Part shown: positions 63,540 through 64,000 of the stretch, piece by piece | How the letters are laid out: every line of letters begins with the position of its first letter | Position numbering within the stretch: the stretch's first letter is position 1 | NCBI GenBank assembly: GCA_934394565.1 | Contig: CAKRQV010000001.1 | Location: forward strand, 157,835 to 221,834 | Length of the DNA stretch: 64,000 bases | Direction of reading: 5' to 3' | Origin: an uncultured Lachnospiraceae bacterium | Lineage (GTDB): Bacteria > Bacillota > Clostridia > Lachnospirales > Lachnospiraceae | Translations under genes and position numbers: made by a program | The notes under the pieces: model-generated | What the model saw: only the letters and a program-made list of their open reading frames with translations | Told to the model about the DNA's origin: nothing | Databases searched by the model: none

Positions 63540-64000
63540 ATGAGCAGAGAATCGGTTATTCAGCTGCTGATGCATGGTCATGATGACAGCTGCGGCTGTG
63601 GTCATGATCATCATGAGCACGAAGAACATCATCATGATCATGAAGATGCGTGCGGCTGTGGCCACGATCATCACGAGCATGAAGAAGATGAATACCATGA
63701 CCACGATCATGAGCATCATCACCATGATCACGAAGACGAGTGTGGCTGTGGCCATGATCATCATGAGCACGAGCATCATCATCACGACCACGAAGATGAG
63801 TGTGGCTGTGGCCATGATCATCACGATTACGAGCATCATCATCACGATCATGAAGATGAGTGCGGCTGTGGCCATGACCATCATGAGCACGAGCATCATC
63901 ATCACGACCATGGCGATGAGTGCGGCTGTGGCCATGATCATCACGATCACGAGCATCATCATCACGATCATGAAGATGAGTGCGGCTGTGGCCATGACCA
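63540..64000 (+). CDS. His/Cys-rich tandem-repeat protein, 3' partial
   Basis: AAGGAGG seven bases before ATG 63540 opens a frame that runs off the window after 153 codons. After MSRESVIQLLMHG the protein is almost entirely His, Asp, Glu, Cys and Gly. CGCGHDHH recurs seven times (Cys pairs starting at 18, 38, 68, 88, 108, 128 and 148), every 20 residues apart from one 30-residue step. Each unit pairs a CGCG knuckle with a HHHHDH stretch, so strong Zn, Ni, Co or Cu binding is likely. It may be the N-terminal region of a metal transporter or chaperone, or a metal-storage protein. No family can be named. Confidence 0.8.
   Translation, partial: MSRESVIQLLMHGHDDSCGCGHDHHEHEEHHHDHEDACGCGHDHHEHEEDEYHDHDHEHHHHDHEDECGCGHDHHEHEHHHHDHEDECGCGHDHHDYEHHHHDHEDECGCGHDHHEHEHHHHDHGDECGCGHDHHDHEHHHHDHEDECGCGHD
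63588..64000 (+). repeat. Tandem 60-bp coding repeat
   Basis: Near-identical 60-bp units encode CGCGHDHH-x4-HHHHDHED-type repeats. The last four or five units are the most alike, suggesting recent expansion. Array length in the assembly may be unreliable. Confidence 0.88.

Noticed and set aside
63525..63995. Open frame of 156 codons on the minus strand, Met/Val/Ile-rich and membrane-like
   Set aside because: It is the antisense reading of the His/Asp codons (CAT, GAT) of the repeat gene. The plus strand has a perfect ribosome-binding site and a sensible start.
63588..64000. Regular direct repeats that could suggest a CRISPR array
   Set aside because: The units are contiguous 60-bp coding repeats without unique spacers, and they keep one open frame.

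Overview
The window is a chromosomal stretch from a Firmicute, most likely a gut Lachnospiraceae or a close Clostridia relative. The clearest markers are the SCIFF six-cysteine peptide with its radical-SAM maturase beside a TIGR04086-type membrane protein and secDF, a HemZ-type coproporphyrinogen dehydrogenase, meso-diaminopimelate dehydrogenase, a dehydratase-type glycyl radical enzyme, strong AGGAGG ribosome-binding sites, and sigma-A promoters of the TTGACA-17-TATAAT type. No rRNA, tRNA, insertion sequence, prophage or CRISPR array was seen.

Layout. 1-6.5 kb: the end of a UroD/MtaA-like methyltransferase gene, a rhamnose-mutarotase-like protein, a small Cys protein, a HAD phosphatase, luxS followed by a homocysteine methyltransferase, a DUF362-ferredoxin protein and a lactonase. 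6.57-6.79 kb: a long imperfect palindrome. 6.9-11.6 kb: aroC (minus), a rhomboid-like membrane protein, lysA and a PflX-like radical-SAM protein. 11.7-16.9 kb, all minus: an ECF sigma factor with its membrane partner, an orphan glycyl radical enzyme and an HPr-kinase-like P-loop protein. 17-28.7 kb: cell-envelope and housekeeping genes (HtrA protease, L,D-transpeptidase, HAD, mutY, a glycosyltransferase, a diacylglycerol-kinase-like protein, an amidase, a trigger-factor-like lipoprotein and a YdcF-like protein). 28.3-43.7 kb: a largely co-directional block of TIGR04086, scfA, scfB, secDF, recJ, apt, relA, an MBL hydrolase, hemZ, an HD-GYP protein, hisS and aspS. 43.7-52.5 kb: a zinc-ribbon/YARHG protein, hisC, a small export-type membrane protein, an RluA-like synthase, a large unknown extracellular protein, asnS and nfo. 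52.6-64 kb: accessory genes (DUF11 protein, orphan NMT1 lipoprotein, cytidylate-kinase-like plus U32-like pair, second DUF362-ferredoxin, antiporter, SNF transporter divergent from a LysR regulator, ddh, an SseB-like protein) and the start of a very His/Cys-rich repeat protein that runs off the window.

How the parts fit. LuxS releases homocysteine, which the adjacent methyltransferase is placed to remethylate. Ddh and LysA are the last two steps of lysine synthesis by the dehydrogenase route. RelA, Apt and the aminoacyl-tRNA synthetases form a translation and stringent-response block. SecDF lies just downstream of the SCIFF peptide and maturase. The least explained parts are the His/Cys repeat gene with its promoter-operator region, the long palindrome, the SCIFF intergenic region with two terminator-like hairpins around a promoter, the glycyl radical enzyme without a neighbouring activase, and several uncharacterised surface proteins.
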